Source: an uncultured Lachnospiraceae bacterium
GTDB taxonomy: Bacteria > Bacillota > Clostridia > Lachnospirales > Lachnospiraceae
Length of the DNA: 64,000 nucleotides
Assembly (NCBI GenBank): GCA_934330725.1
Contig: CAKRGM010000001.1
Span: forward strand, 62,001 to 126,000
Direction: 5' to 3'
Positions 1-7,293 of the stretch are shown here, one piece after another. Made by a program: the position numbers and the translations under genes. Numbering within the stretch: position 1 is the first letter of the stretch; the number at the start of each line of letters is the position of its first letter. A model generated the notes under the pieces. That model made no database searches. It saw nothing but the letters and a program-made list of their open reading frames with translations, and was not told the DNA's origin.

Positions 1-70
1 ATTCACACTGGGAACCATCATCAAGAGATAAAGTTACAGTGGAGTACGCACCTGATTTATTATCTGACAT
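1..70 (-). CDS. DUF1292-like protein, N-terminal fragment
   Basis: The minus strand opens with ATG at 70-68, preceded by GAAAGG as ribosome binding site, and runs off the left edge after 23 codons without a stop. The readable part includes VTLSLDDGSQCE. A short acidic beta-strand pattern around 'TLxLDDGS' is typical of DUF1292 proteins, small Firmicutes proteins of unknown function often found near ruvX/yqgF and ureC-like loci. The family assignment rests on this short motif only; that it is a real coding start is better supported, by the RBS and the open frame to the edge. Confidence 0.6.
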   Translation of the reverse strand, partial: MSDNKSGAYSTVTLSLDDGSQCE

Positions 71-359
71 AATTATATCCTTTCATTTATATATTTTCAT
101 CAGAGTATTTAAAAACACAACAAATATTGTGTGAAGTTACAATTACCTGATGGCTTTATATTTAATTAAACTCTAGCAGAATATTATAAAAAAATCAATA
201 AATAAAAGCAATAGGAACACAAGTTATATTTAAGGTGTATATGCCATATACTGTTAGAATCTCCGATGTATAAAATATATGCATTATAATATAATGCATA
301 AAATAATAAAGTTAAATCGGGTAAAAAACGAAAAAAACATATAAAAACATATAAAAACC
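71..359. other. Intergenic stretch, nothing recognised
   Basis: This very AT-rich spacer lies between the divergent DUF1292-like gene and the Lrp promoter. No ORF with a ribosome binding site and no RNA motif was seen. It presumably holds the promoter of the minus-strand gene. Confidence 0.5.
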
Positions 360-388
360 TTGCATAAAACGTATTATAGGTGTATATT
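360..388 (+). promoter_or_regulatory. Candidate promoter of the Lrp/AsnC gene
   Basis: A -35-like TTGCAT at 360-365 and a -10-like TATATT at 383-388 are separated by 17 bp, which puts the start near 395. The predicted transcript would begin only about 16 nt before the terminator-like hairpin at 411-458. Confidence 0.45.
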
Positions 389-410
389 AACAGTAGTAAT
401 ATAAATGTCG

Positions 411-458
411 AAGAGGACAATTTCAAAGCACGTTGTGCTTTGGATTTGTCCTCTTTTT
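411..458 (+). terminator. Terminator-like hairpin in the Lrp leader
   Basis: The arms GAGGACAA and TTGTCCTC enclose an inner stem AAAGCAC/GTGCTTT and are followed by TTTTT, so this is an intrinsic terminator read on the plus strand. No plus-strand gene lies upstream inside the window, so it ends either a short leader RNA or a small RNA. It sits 71 nt before the Lrp start codon and may act as an attenuator. Confidence 0.65.
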
Positions 459-529
459 CATTAATATGAATACATATAAACATATAAAAATGTTTATTTT
501 ATAAAATACCGGTTATGGAGGATAACATA

Positions 530-985
530 ATGGATAAGATTGATAAGAAATTAATAACATTGTTGCAGAAAGATGCAAGAATGCCTTTAAAAGCGCTTGC
601 AGAAAATGTGTTTTTGTCATCACCAGCAGTGTCTGCAAGAATTGAGAGACTTGAAAGGGAACAAATCATAGAAGGGTATGAAGTTAAGATTAATCAGCTG
701 AAACTGGGCTATCATATTACTGCGTTTATAAATCTTGAAGTAGCACCGGTTCAGAAGCCGGAGTTTTACCCGTTTATAAAGGCGTGTCCGAATGTTGTTG
801 AATGTAATTGTGTAACAGGTACATATTCAATGCTTCTTAAGGTTATTTTTCCAAGTACAATGGAACTTGATACTTTTATTGGACAGCTTCAGAAGTTTGG
901 AAGGACGAGTACACAGATAGTTTTCTCAACACCGGTTGCTCCGAGGGGCATTGATGTTAATAGTGATGTTCCACCTGAAGAATAA
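530..985 (+). CDS. Lrp/AsnC family transcriptional regulator
   Basis: The protein has an N-terminal winged helix-turn-helix (about residues 1-55, starting MDKIDKKLITLLQKDAR) and a C-terminal RAM/AsnC ligand-binding domain (about 65-140), the standard two-part layout of about 150 residues. Family members bind DNA as dimers or octamers and sense amino acids. The start is placed at 530, not at the earlier ATG 515, because GGAGG at 517-521 lies 8 nt upstream of 530. It lies just upstream of the T-box-controlled leuA, which suggests, but does not prove, a role in branched-chain amino acid control. The specific paralogue cannot be named. Confidence 0.9.
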   Translation: MDKIDKKLITLLQKDARMPLKALAENVFLSSPAVSARIERLEREQIIEGYEVKINQLKLGYHITAFINLEVAPVQKPEFYPFIKACPNVVECNCVTGTYSMLLKVIFPSTMELDTFIGQLQKFGRTSTQIVFSTPVAPRGIDVNSDVPPEE

Positions 986-998
986 AAATATAACCCGA

Positions 999-1042
999 TG
1001 GCAGAAGAATGACAGAAAATTGGCAGAAAAGTGGTAGAAAAA
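999..1042. repeat. Four phased 11-bp repeats before the leuA promoter
   Basis: Four near-identical 11-bp units of the form TGGCAGAAAAG run head to tail with no gap, 22 bp upstream of the leuA -35 box. The A-tracts recur about once per helical turn, which would curve the DNA. A CodY-box-like match (11 of 15 to AATTTTCWGAAAATT) lies at 1007-1021 within the array. Confidence 0.7.
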
Positions 1043-1064
1043 TTCAAAAAAACAGTATTTTTCC

Positions 1065-1093
1065 TTGACAATACTAATATAATAAGGTATATT
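1065..1093 (+). promoter_or_regulatory. leuA promoter
   Basis: A perfect -35 TTGACA (1065-1070), a 17-bp spacer and a -10 TATATT (1088-1093) form a sigma-A-type promoter. It starts the T-box leader near position 1100. Confidence 0.8.
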
Positions 1094-1099
1094 ACAAAC

Positions 1100-1413
1100 A
1101 GTAATAAGTAAATGCAACGAAGAGGAATATTAGATGCCCGACTGATTCAGAGAGTTGTCGTTTGGTGAAAGACAATAGAGGGAAAGCATTGAACTCGCCT
1201 TGGAGCTGCTACCTGAAATTTAAGGAAAGTATGATAATTCCTTTTAGAGTAGGCGTAGCCGGGAGCCAGCCGTTATAATGGACAGAATATAAGGCTTTTT
1301 AGCCCGTATTCAGTGAGTGCACGAATTTTCGTGAATAAGAGTGGTATCGCGTGAGATTATAGTCTTTCGTCTCTTGGTAAGAATTTACCGGGGCGAAAGG
1401 CTTATTTTTTTGC
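1100..1413 (+). promoter_or_regulatory. Leucine T-box leader of leuA
   Basis: The leader shows the T-box parts in order: the AG-bulge region, a GGTGAAA loop, the specifier context GAACTCGCC with a CUC leucine codon at 1194-1196, the conserved antiterminator stretch GTGGTATCGCG at about 1341-1351, and an intrinsic terminator at about 1371-1413 (arms GTCTTTCG/CGAAAGGC, then a T run). In this class uncharged tRNA pairs with the specifier and the T-box bulge and stabilises the antiterminator. A Leu specifier directly before leuA fits pathway logic: expression rises when charged tRNA-Leu(GAG) is scarce. Confidence 0.93.
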
Positions 1414-1506
1414 TTTGTAGGTCATTCGCTGTTCTTATTTACTTATTAATTGTTTACTAATGTTACATATGAATTATTTTAGATTTTAGTTTAGGAGGAT
1501 TTTGAT

Positions 1507-3165
1507 ATGTTTGATTACAGACAGTATAAAAGAGGTTATTTTATGCCACCCATGGAATGCAATGACTGGGTGAAAAAAGAGTATATTGATAAAGCACCAA
1601 TGTGGTGTTCGGTAGATTTAAGAGATGGTAATCAGGCACTTATTGAGCCAATGAGTCTTGAACAGAAGCTTGAGTTTTTCAAAATGCTTGTTGATGTTGG
1701 TTTCAAGGAAATTGAAGTTGGTTTTCCAGCTGCTTCAGAAACTGAGTATGAATTTTTAAGAACATTAATTGATAAGAATATGATCCCTGATGATGTAACT
1801 ATTCAGGTACTTACACAGGCAAGAGAGCATATAATCAAAAAAACATTTGAAGCTGTAAAAGGTGCACCAAGAGCTGTTGTTCATGTATATAATTCAACAT
1901 CACTCGCACAAAGAGAACAGGTATTCAGAAAATCAAAAGAAGAAATTAAGCAGATTGCAGTTAATGGAGCAAAATTGTTAAAGGAACTTGCAGCAAAGGA
2001 AGATGGTAATTTTGCATTTGAATATAGCCCTGAAAGCTTTACAGGAACAGAGCCTGAATATGCACTTGAAGTTTGTAACGCGGTAATCGACGTATGGGAA
2101 CCTACAGCTGATAATAAATGTATTATCAATCTTCCTGCAACTGTTGAAATGTCACTTCCACATGTATTTGCAAGCCAGATTGAGTATATGTCAAAGAATT
2201 TGCATAACAGAGAAAATGTAATTCTTTCACTTCACCCTCATAATGACCGCGGAACAGGTGTTGCAGATGCAGAACTTGGACTTCTTGCAGGTGCTGACCG
2301 TATTGAAGGTACATTATTTGGAAATGGTGAAAGAACAGGTAATGTTGATATAATTACATTGTGCATGAATATGTATGCTCAGGGAGTAGACCCTGTACTT
2401 GATTTATCAAATATGCCTAAGCTTGCCGAAACATTTGAAAGATTGACAAAGATGAAGATAGATGACAGACATCCATATTGTGGAAAGCTTGTATTTGCAG
2501 CATTTTCAGGTTCACATCAGGATGCTATTTCAAAGGGAATGCATTATCGTATTGAAAAAGATCCATCAAAGTGGACTGTTCCGTACCTTCCAATTAATCC
2601 GGAAGATGTTGGCCGTACATATGATTCAGATGTTATAAGAATCAACAGTCAGTCCGGTAAGGGTGGTGTAGCTTATGTACTTGAGCATAATTATGGACTT
2701 ATTGTTCCTAAGAAGATGAGAGAAGACTTAGGATATGCGGTTAAAGATGTTTCAGATGTTGAACATAAGGAATTAGCACCGGATGAAGTACTTGAAATAT
2801 TTGAAAAAAGATATAAGAAGCATACACCGGTATTTAAAATTACAGAGGTACATTTCAAACAGGAAAATGGTATTCAGACTGTAGTAACTATTGAGCAGGA
2901 TGGTAAAAAGACAGATGTTGAAGCTGGCGGAAACGGACGTCTCGATGCAGTAAGCAACGCGCTTTCAAAGCATTTTAACAAGCCATGTGATATTACATGC
3001 TATGAAGAGCATGCATTAAAGGAGGGCTCTGAATCAAGTGCCATTGCATATGTCGGTATCCAGGGTGGTACAAGAGGATTCTATGGAATTGGTATTGATC
3101 ACGATATAATCAGAGCATCAATAGATGCATTGGAGTCAGCAATGAACAGGAGCCTTGAGGATTAA
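1507..3165 (+). CDS. leuA: 2-isopropylmalate synthase, long (yeast/actinobacterial) type
   Basis: LeuA condenses acetyl-CoA with 2-oxoisovalerate, the first committed step of leucine synthesis. The catalytic TIM barrel (about residues 30-310) carries DLRDGNQAL and the metal-binding HPHNDRG motif. The C-terminal part (about 420-552) fits the LeuA allosteric domain that gives leucine feedback. The length of 552 and the N-terminal RGYFMPPMECNDW region mark the type-2 form also found in Corynebacterium and yeast, rather than the shorter E. coli-type enzyme. TAGGAGG lies 9 nt before the ATG. Expression is controlled by the Leu T-box leader, and it probably shares a transcript with the small membrane protein that follows. 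Confidence 0.96.
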   Translation: MFDYRQYKRGYFMPPMECNDWVKKEYIDKAPMWCSVDLRDGNQALIEPMSLEQKLEFFKMLVDVGFKEIEVGFPAASETEYEFLRTLIDKNMIPDDVTIQVLTQAREHIIKKTFEAVKGAPRAVVHVYNSTSLAQREQVFRKSKEEIKQIAVNGAKLLKELAAKEDGNFAFEYSPESFTGTEPEYALEVCNAVIDVWEPTADNKCIINLPATVEMSLPHVFASQIEYMSKNLHNRENVILSLHPHNDRGTGVADAELGLLAGADRIEGTLFGNGERTGNVDIITLCMNMYAQGVDPVLDLSNMPKLAETFERLTKMKIDDRHPYCGKLVFAAFSGSHQDAISKGMHYRIEKDPSKWTVPYLPINPEDVGRTYDSDVIRINSQSGKGGVAYVLEHNYGLIVPKKMREDLGYAVKDVSDVEHKELAPDEVLEIFEKRYKKHTPVFKITEVHFKQENGIQTVVTIEQDGKKTDVEAGGNGRLDAVSNALSKHFNKPCDITCYEEHALKEGSESSAIAYVGIQGGTRGFYGIGIDHDIIRASIDALESAMNRSLED

Positions 3166-3166
3166 T

Positions 3167-3517
3167 ATGGATCAGAATACTAAAATTATTATTTGTGTGT
3201 TGATTATTTGTGTGGTTATTGCTGCACAGGTATTGCTAAAAAAACAACAGGTTTTATTAATTATTGCTGCATTAGCTGCCGGTGTTGTATTATTATTTAT
3301 TACCCGGAAATGGATGCTTTATATTGCAGGACTTGTTTTGGGACTTATAGTAGGCGTGATATCTCCGTTAATTGACTATAGAATGCGAAGGGCAGTCAGA
3401 AATGGCAATAGTTTAAGTTTGTTGAAATATACAGCTATAATAATGGCTGACTGCAGTTTGCTTTTTATGATGATAGCAGTTATATACCCGGATATTCAGT
3501 TTGATTTTTTCGGATAG
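3167..3517 (+). CDS. Small integral membrane protein, unknown function
   Basis: This 116-residue protein is very hydrophobic, with about four predicted membrane spans (roughly 5-23, 28-45, 48-70 and 86-110) and a short basic patch YRMRRAVRNG between spans 3 and 4. No family was recognised. The start at 3167 is chosen because GAGGA at 3157-3161 (inside the end of leuA) lies 5 nt upstream; a TTG at 3155 would also be in frame. Only one base separates the leuA stop from this ATG, so the two are translationally coupled and share the Leu T-box transcript. That suggests a link to amino acid status, which is inference only. Confidence 0.7.
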   Translation: MDQNTKIIICVLIICVVIAAQVLLKKQQVLLIIAALAAGVVLLFITRKWMLYIAGLVLGLIVGVISPLIDYRMRRAVRNGNSLSLLKYTAIIMADCSLLFMMIAVIYPDIQFDFFG

Positions 3518-3592
3518 GCGGGCAGGAGCATTATCTTCTTATGAATTGTTGATTTTGCAGTGTGTTATAAAAAATACCTGGATGTATAATAC

Positions 3593-3650
3593 GACCATGT
3601 GGATATGATGAGTTTTATAAAAGCTTATTGTATCCGCGTGGTCAATTTTT
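3593..3650 (+). terminator. Terminator of the leuA operon
   Basis: A 13-bp stem (GACCATGTGGATA with TATCCGCGTGGTC, including wobble pairs) is followed by AATTTTT. It closes the leuA-membrane protein transcript. The rest of the 305-nt gap before maf is plain AT-rich sequence with no confident promoter. Confidence 0.75.
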
Positions 3651-3822
3651 CTTGTATGTATATAACTATTTGTGATAATATGTTATTTGCTGGTAAAAAA
3701 CTTTGTAAGAACAAGTATGGAGATTTTTAAATAACTAAGGTAAATGTGAAACTTAAAAATTTCAGATACAGTTATACAAAATTAATTAATTAAATAACTA
3801 TTAAAAAGGCGAGAAAAAGATA

Positions 3823-4437
3823 ATGGTAAATAATAAAACAGTTAAGTTAATACTTGCGTCAGGTTCACCACGCAGAAAAGAATTGCTGACACAGATTGGA
3901 TTAAAGTTTGAGGTTATAAAAAGTGATGCGGAAGAAATTATCACAGAAACTGCACCAGATAAGGTTGTAATGGAATTATCTGCTGTAAAGGCAAAGGCGG
4001 TAGCTGATAATTTAATCAGGTCTGGTAATGATATTGAGGGATGTTTTATTATAGGAGCGGATACAATTGTAAGTATTGACGGGAATATACTTGGAAAGCC
4101 TGGAGACAGAAGCTCTGCATACAAGATGCTTAAAAGCCTGTCCGGCCGTACACACCAGGTATATACAGGCGTGACAATTTATACACAGGGGAAAGCCAAT
4201 ACATTTGCTGAAAAAACAGATGTACATTTTTACGATTTATCAGAAAACGAAATAAATGATTACATAGAGAGTGGAGAACCATTTGATAAAGCTGGAGGTT
4301 ATGGAATACAGGGGAGTTTTGCGGCATTTGTAAAAGGAATAGATGGCGATTATAATAATGTTGTGGGGCTTCCGGTTTCGAGGCTTTATCATGAGTTAAA
4401 AAGGGGAGGATTTTATGATCAGATTAATAGCAAGTGA
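3823..4437 (+). CDS. maf: Maf-family nucleoside triphosphate pyrophosphatase
   Basis: Maf proteins hydrolyse non-canonical or excess NTPs (dTTP/UTP or methylated bases) to monophosphates and have been linked to septum control. The N-terminal LASGSPRRKELL motif is the family hallmark, followed by the conserved GADTIV and GKPGD segments and the FDKAGGYGIQG motif near residue 155. The length of 204 is normal. The ribosome binding site is weak (AGGCGAG). The 3' end overlaps the next gene by 23 nt, so the two are cotranscribed. The exact nucleotide preference (YhdE-type versus YceF-type) is not assigned, although the motif set fits the dTTP/UTP type. Confidence 0.93.
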   Translation: MVNNKTVKLILASGSPRRKELLTQIGLKFEVIKSDAEEIITETAPDKVVMELSAVKAKAVADNLIRSGNDIEGCFIIGADTIVSIDGNILGKPGDRSSAYKMLKSLSGRTHQVYTGVTIYTQGKANTFAEKTDVHFYDLSENEINDYIESGEPFDKAGGYGIQGSFAAFVKGIDGDYNNVVGLPVSRLYHELKRGGFYDQINSK

Positions 4438-5197
4438 TCTGGATGGCACAATTTTACAAAGAGGCGTACCAGATGTAGATGAATCATTAATGAGTGTTAT
4501 TGGAAGTCTGCTGGATAAAGGAATAATATTTGTGCCTGCCAGCGGAAGACAGTTATACAGTTTAAAACAGCTTTTTAAACCATTTGCAGATAAGCTTATG
4601 TACATTTGTGAGAATGGTGCGCTTGTAAAGTATAAGGAAAAAACTATAGCAAAGACACCTATGGACAGACAGCTTGCAATGGATATTATTAATGATATAT
4701 ATGCAAAGGATAACTGTGAGGTATTGATAGCTGGAGAGAATACATCATATATAAGGCCAAAATCCCAGTCATATAAGATTCGAATGACACAAAAGTGCAA
4801 TTATAGTGTTACACTTATAGATGATTTTAATGATATAAAAGACGATATATTAAAGATTTCTGTCTGTGATGAGAGAGGAATCGGATATTCAAGTGAGTAT
4901 TTTCAGAAAAGATGGTCAGGTAAAACGCAGACTGCTGTTTCAGATGTGGACTACATGGATTTTACGGATCTTACAGTCAGCAAAGGAAATGCAATGAAGC
5001 ATATACAGGAAAGTTTAAATATATCACCAGATGAGTGCATGGCATTTGGAGATAATTTTAATGATGTTACAATGCTTGACAGTGTGGCAGCATCATACGC
5101 TATGGAAGCTGCTGCAGATGGAGTGAAAAAGCATGCACGTTTTACTACGTCATCAGTGGAGAAGACGCTCAGGAGCGTTTTTGAACTGGTAATTTAG
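4415..5197 (+). CDS. Cof-type HAD hydrolase
   Basis: A HAD-superfamily phosphatase of 260 residues. Motif I is ASDLDGTI (nucleophile and acid Asp at residues 8 and 10), motif II is in VPASGRQ, and motif IV is GDNFNDVTML. The large cap between motifs II and III is of the Cof (C2B) kind, as in YidA and YwpJ, which dephosphorylate sugar phosphates or flavin/pyridoxal phosphates. GGGGAGG precedes the ATG, and the start lies inside the end of maf. The substrate cannot be read from sequence. Confidence 0.9.
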   Translation: MIRLIASDLDGTILQRGVPDVDESLMSVIGSLLDKGIIFVPASGRQLYSLKQLFKPFADKLMYICENGALVKYKEKTIAKTPMDRQLAMDIINDIYAKDNCEVLIAGENTSYIRPKSQSYKIRMTQKCNYSVTLIDDFNDIKDDILKISVCDERGIGYSSEYFQKRWSGKTQTAVSDVDYMDFTDLTVSKGNAMKHIQESLNISPDECMAFGDNFNDVTMLDSVAASYAMEAAADGVKKHARFTTSSVEKTLRSVFELVI

Positions 5198-5228
5198 AAT
5201 TACTGTGTTGAATGATTTTTGTACTATG

Positions 5229-5303
5229 TATTAGTATTTAAGGTATCAGCATTTAAATTATTAGAATTTAAATTATTAGAATTTAAAGTGTTAGTATTTA
5301 AAA
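5229..5303. repeat. Five tandem 15-bp AT-rich repeats
   Basis: Five head-to-tail copies of a unit close to TATTAGAATTTAAAT fill 75 bp exactly with no gap. Copies differ at one to four positions. They lie between the HAD gene and repeat element B copy 1. No function is evident. Confidence 0.85.
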
Positions 5304-5330
5304 AAGAATGAAATTGGAATTTACACACAG

Positions 5331-5395
5331 GTTTTGTGCTTTGCACAGACTTAAGATGCGCCTTAAAAGCGGCGCAGAAATGGAGGATTATTATG
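5331..5395 (+). repeat. Hairpin-SD leader element B, copy 1
   Basis: Two small hairpins, TGTGC/GCACA (5335-5347) and TGCGCC/GGCGCA (5357-5376, 8-nt loop), end 5 nt before the GGAGG of the next gene. Nearly the same element precedes the kinase gene at 14065-14127. Between the copies the second stem changes a C-G pair to T-A, a compensatory change. Confidence 0.75.
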
Positions 5396-5650
5396 GATTT
5401 TACAGATGAATGCGTTCAGGCGTTTTTAGATAATCAGGAAAAGTTATTTAGTGAGCCTGTTGCAGAAAATATAGATGATGCCAGGGAGTTTTTAGAGGAA
5501 TGTTTTGCACAGGTGTTTGAAGATATACAAGGAGTAAGGGAGTATCTTGAAGAAGAAGGCATGGATGTTGATGGAATGTCTGATGATGAGATTGAGGAAG
5601 CTTTAGAGGTATTTAAATTTGAAGATGGCTATCTGGTTGTAGTGGCTTAG
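5393..5650 (+). CDS. Small acidic protein of unknown function
   Basis: This 85-residue protein is strongly acidic (rich in Glu and Asp, almost no Lys or Arg) and looks all-helical, with a helical acidic stretch around DDEIEEALEVF near the C terminus. It has no signal peptide or membrane segment and no recognised family. The start at 5393 is set by GGAGG at 5382-5386, 6 nt upstream; longer in-frame starts would read through the hairpin element. It lies 44 nt before rlmH and is probably cotranscribed with it. Confidence 0.75.
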   Translation: MDFTDECVQAFLDNQEKLFSEPVAENIDDAREFLEECFAQVFEDIQGVREYLEEEGMDVDGMSDDEIEEALEVFKFEDGYLVVVA

Positions 5651-5694
5651 AAGTTAAGGCAGCACATGACAGTTAATATTATGGAGGAATCCAG

Positions 5695-6171
5695 GTGAGA
5701 ATAACAATAATATGTGTAGGAAAAATAAAAGAAAAATTTTTTGCACAGGCTATTGATGAATATAAGAAACGTTTGTCACGGTATTGCAAACTGGAAATTA
5801 TTGAATTGCAGGATGAAAAAACTCCTGAAAATGCCAGTGAACAGATAAACTTAAATATAAAGGCAAAAGAGGGAGAACGCATTTTATCGGTTATAAAAGA
5901 TGAATATGTAATAGCACTTGCAATTGAAGGGAAAATGCCGGATTCGGTACAGTTGTCAAAGCATATCGAAAAATTATGTGTCCAGGGAACAAGCAGCATA
6001 TCATTTGTTATTGGCGGGTCACTTGGGCTTGATAAGCGGGTGCTTGAAAGAGCAGATGAATTGCTGAGCTTTTCAAAAATGACATTTCCGCATCAACTGA
6101 TGAGAGTGATATTATTGGAGCAGATATACAGAAGTTTCAGAATAATGAAAAATGAACCATATCATAAGTAA
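5695..6171 (+). CDS. rlmH: 23S rRNA pseudouridine-1915 N3-methyltransferase
   Basis: RlmH methylates pseudouridine 1915 in helix 69 of 23S rRNA on the assembled 70S ribosome, using SAM. The 158-residue length is exact for the family. The N terminus MRITIICVGKIKEKF, the SAM-site segment FVIGGSLGLD and the C-terminal LMRVILLEQIYRSFRI followed by PYHK are all diagnostic of the SPOUT-fold enzyme. Translation starts at GTG 5695, with GGAGG 6 nt upstream. Confidence 0.97.
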   Translation: MRITIICVGKIKEKFFAQAIDEYKKRLSRYCKLEIIELQDEKTPENASEQINLNIKAKEGERILSVIKDEYVIALAIEGKMPDSVQLSKHIEKLCVQGTSSISFVIGGSLGLDKRVLERADELLSFSKMTFPHQLMRVILLEQIYRSFRIMKNEPYHK

Positions 6172-6216
6172 TGAGGAATTTTTAAGGAAGATTAAGAAAG
6201 GCATGGATATTATATT

Positions 6217-7209
6217 ATGAGAAGAAGAACAAAGAATGCAATCAGGGCAGCAGTTGTACTGCTGGTATTTTTGGTTGTTTTTGTGTATATAAAGTTTTTT
6301 AATGGAACATTTATTTACATTTCAACAGGGCTTTCAAAGAATCAGCTTTTAAAGGTAGATGGTTCTGCAACTGATGTTATGGAAGCTGATATACTTTTGT
6401 CAGATGCAAAAACACAGTATGAAAATGTTTTTGGAACGGATGTCTGGAATCAGACAATGGATGGTGTGAATTTTGACGATTATGCAAAGGATCAGGTAAA
6501 GACAAAGCTATCCCGTGTAAAGTGCATGAATATATATGCAAAAAAGAATGGTGTTGTGTTAAGCCGTGCTCAAAAAGAAAATGTGAGCAATGCTGTAGAT
6601 GAATTTTATTCAAAACTTAGTGATGATCAGATAAATAAACTCAATATAACAAAAGAAAAACTAAGTGATATGTTTACAGAATTTGCAATAGCACAGTCGC
6701 TTTATGAAGATATGACTGCATCAATGGATACAGAAGTAAGTGCGGATGATGCAAGGGTTATTAAGATACAGTATATCTGCAGTGATGATGAAACAAAGAT
6801 AAATGAGGCGCTTGGTAAATTAAACAGTGGAGAATCATTTTATTCAGTTGCAAAGGAGTATGCTGATTCTTCAGAAAATGAGACTGAGCTTTCAAGAGGA
6901 AAGATGGAAGAAAGCTTTGAAAATGCAGCATTTGATTTAAAAAGTGGTGAAACAAGTTCAGTTATTAAATCAAATGACAAATATTATATAATAAAGTGTA
7001 CAAGTGACAACGAAAAGGCCAAGACAGAAGCTAATAAGAATGTACTGGTAGAAAAAAATAAATTAAATTATTTCAACGACAAATTTAACAGTTATGAAGC
7101 TGGCAAATATGTTGAGTTTAACAGTAAACTCTGGAGTAAGAGGACAACTGCATCAGCAGAGAGCCTTCCTGTAAATTTTGAGGAAACATTTAATTCGTAT
7201 TTTAAATAA
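6217..7209 (+). CDS. Membrane-anchored peptidyl-prolyl isomerase (PrsA/SurA-like foldase)
   Basis: The protein has a basic N terminus followed by one hydrophobic segment (about residues 10-27), which fits a signal anchor; there is no lipobox cysteine. A SurA-N-like helical chaperone part (about 40-170) precedes a parvulin-type rotamase region (about 175-265), with a conserved tail pattern in AAFDLKSGETSSVIKSNDKYYIIK. It probably helps secreted proteins fold outside the membrane. It lies 45 nt after rlmH. The parvulin domain is divergent, so isomerase activity is less sure than the chaperone architecture. Confidence 0.8.
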   Translation: MRRRTKNAIRAAVVLLVFLVVFVYIKFFNGTFIYISTGLSKNQLLKVDGSATDVMEADILLSDAKTQYENVFGTDVWNQTMDGVNFDDYAKDQVKTKLSRVKCMNIYAKKNGVVLSRAQKENVSNAVDEFYSKLSDDQINKLNITKEKLSDMFTEFAIAQSLYEDMTASMDTEVSADDARVIKIQYICSDDETKINEALGKLNSGESFYSVAKEYADSSENETELSRGKMEESFENAAFDLKSGETSSVIKSNDKYYIIKCTSDNEKAKTEANKNVLVEKNKLNYFNDKFNSYEAGKYVEFNSKLWSKRTTASAESLPVNFEETFNSYFK

Positions 7210-7293
7210 TTATTTCATTAAGTGAACAACATTATGTATGGCATATGTCTGTTGTTAATGATATAAAAATGCAACACAGAAATGGAGATTATA

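Noticed and set aside
184..483. 99-codon minus-strand open frame in the left spacer
   Set aside because: It is a low-complexity Phe/Tyr/Ile-rich translation of AT-rich DNA without an RBS and overlaps the terminator hairpin.
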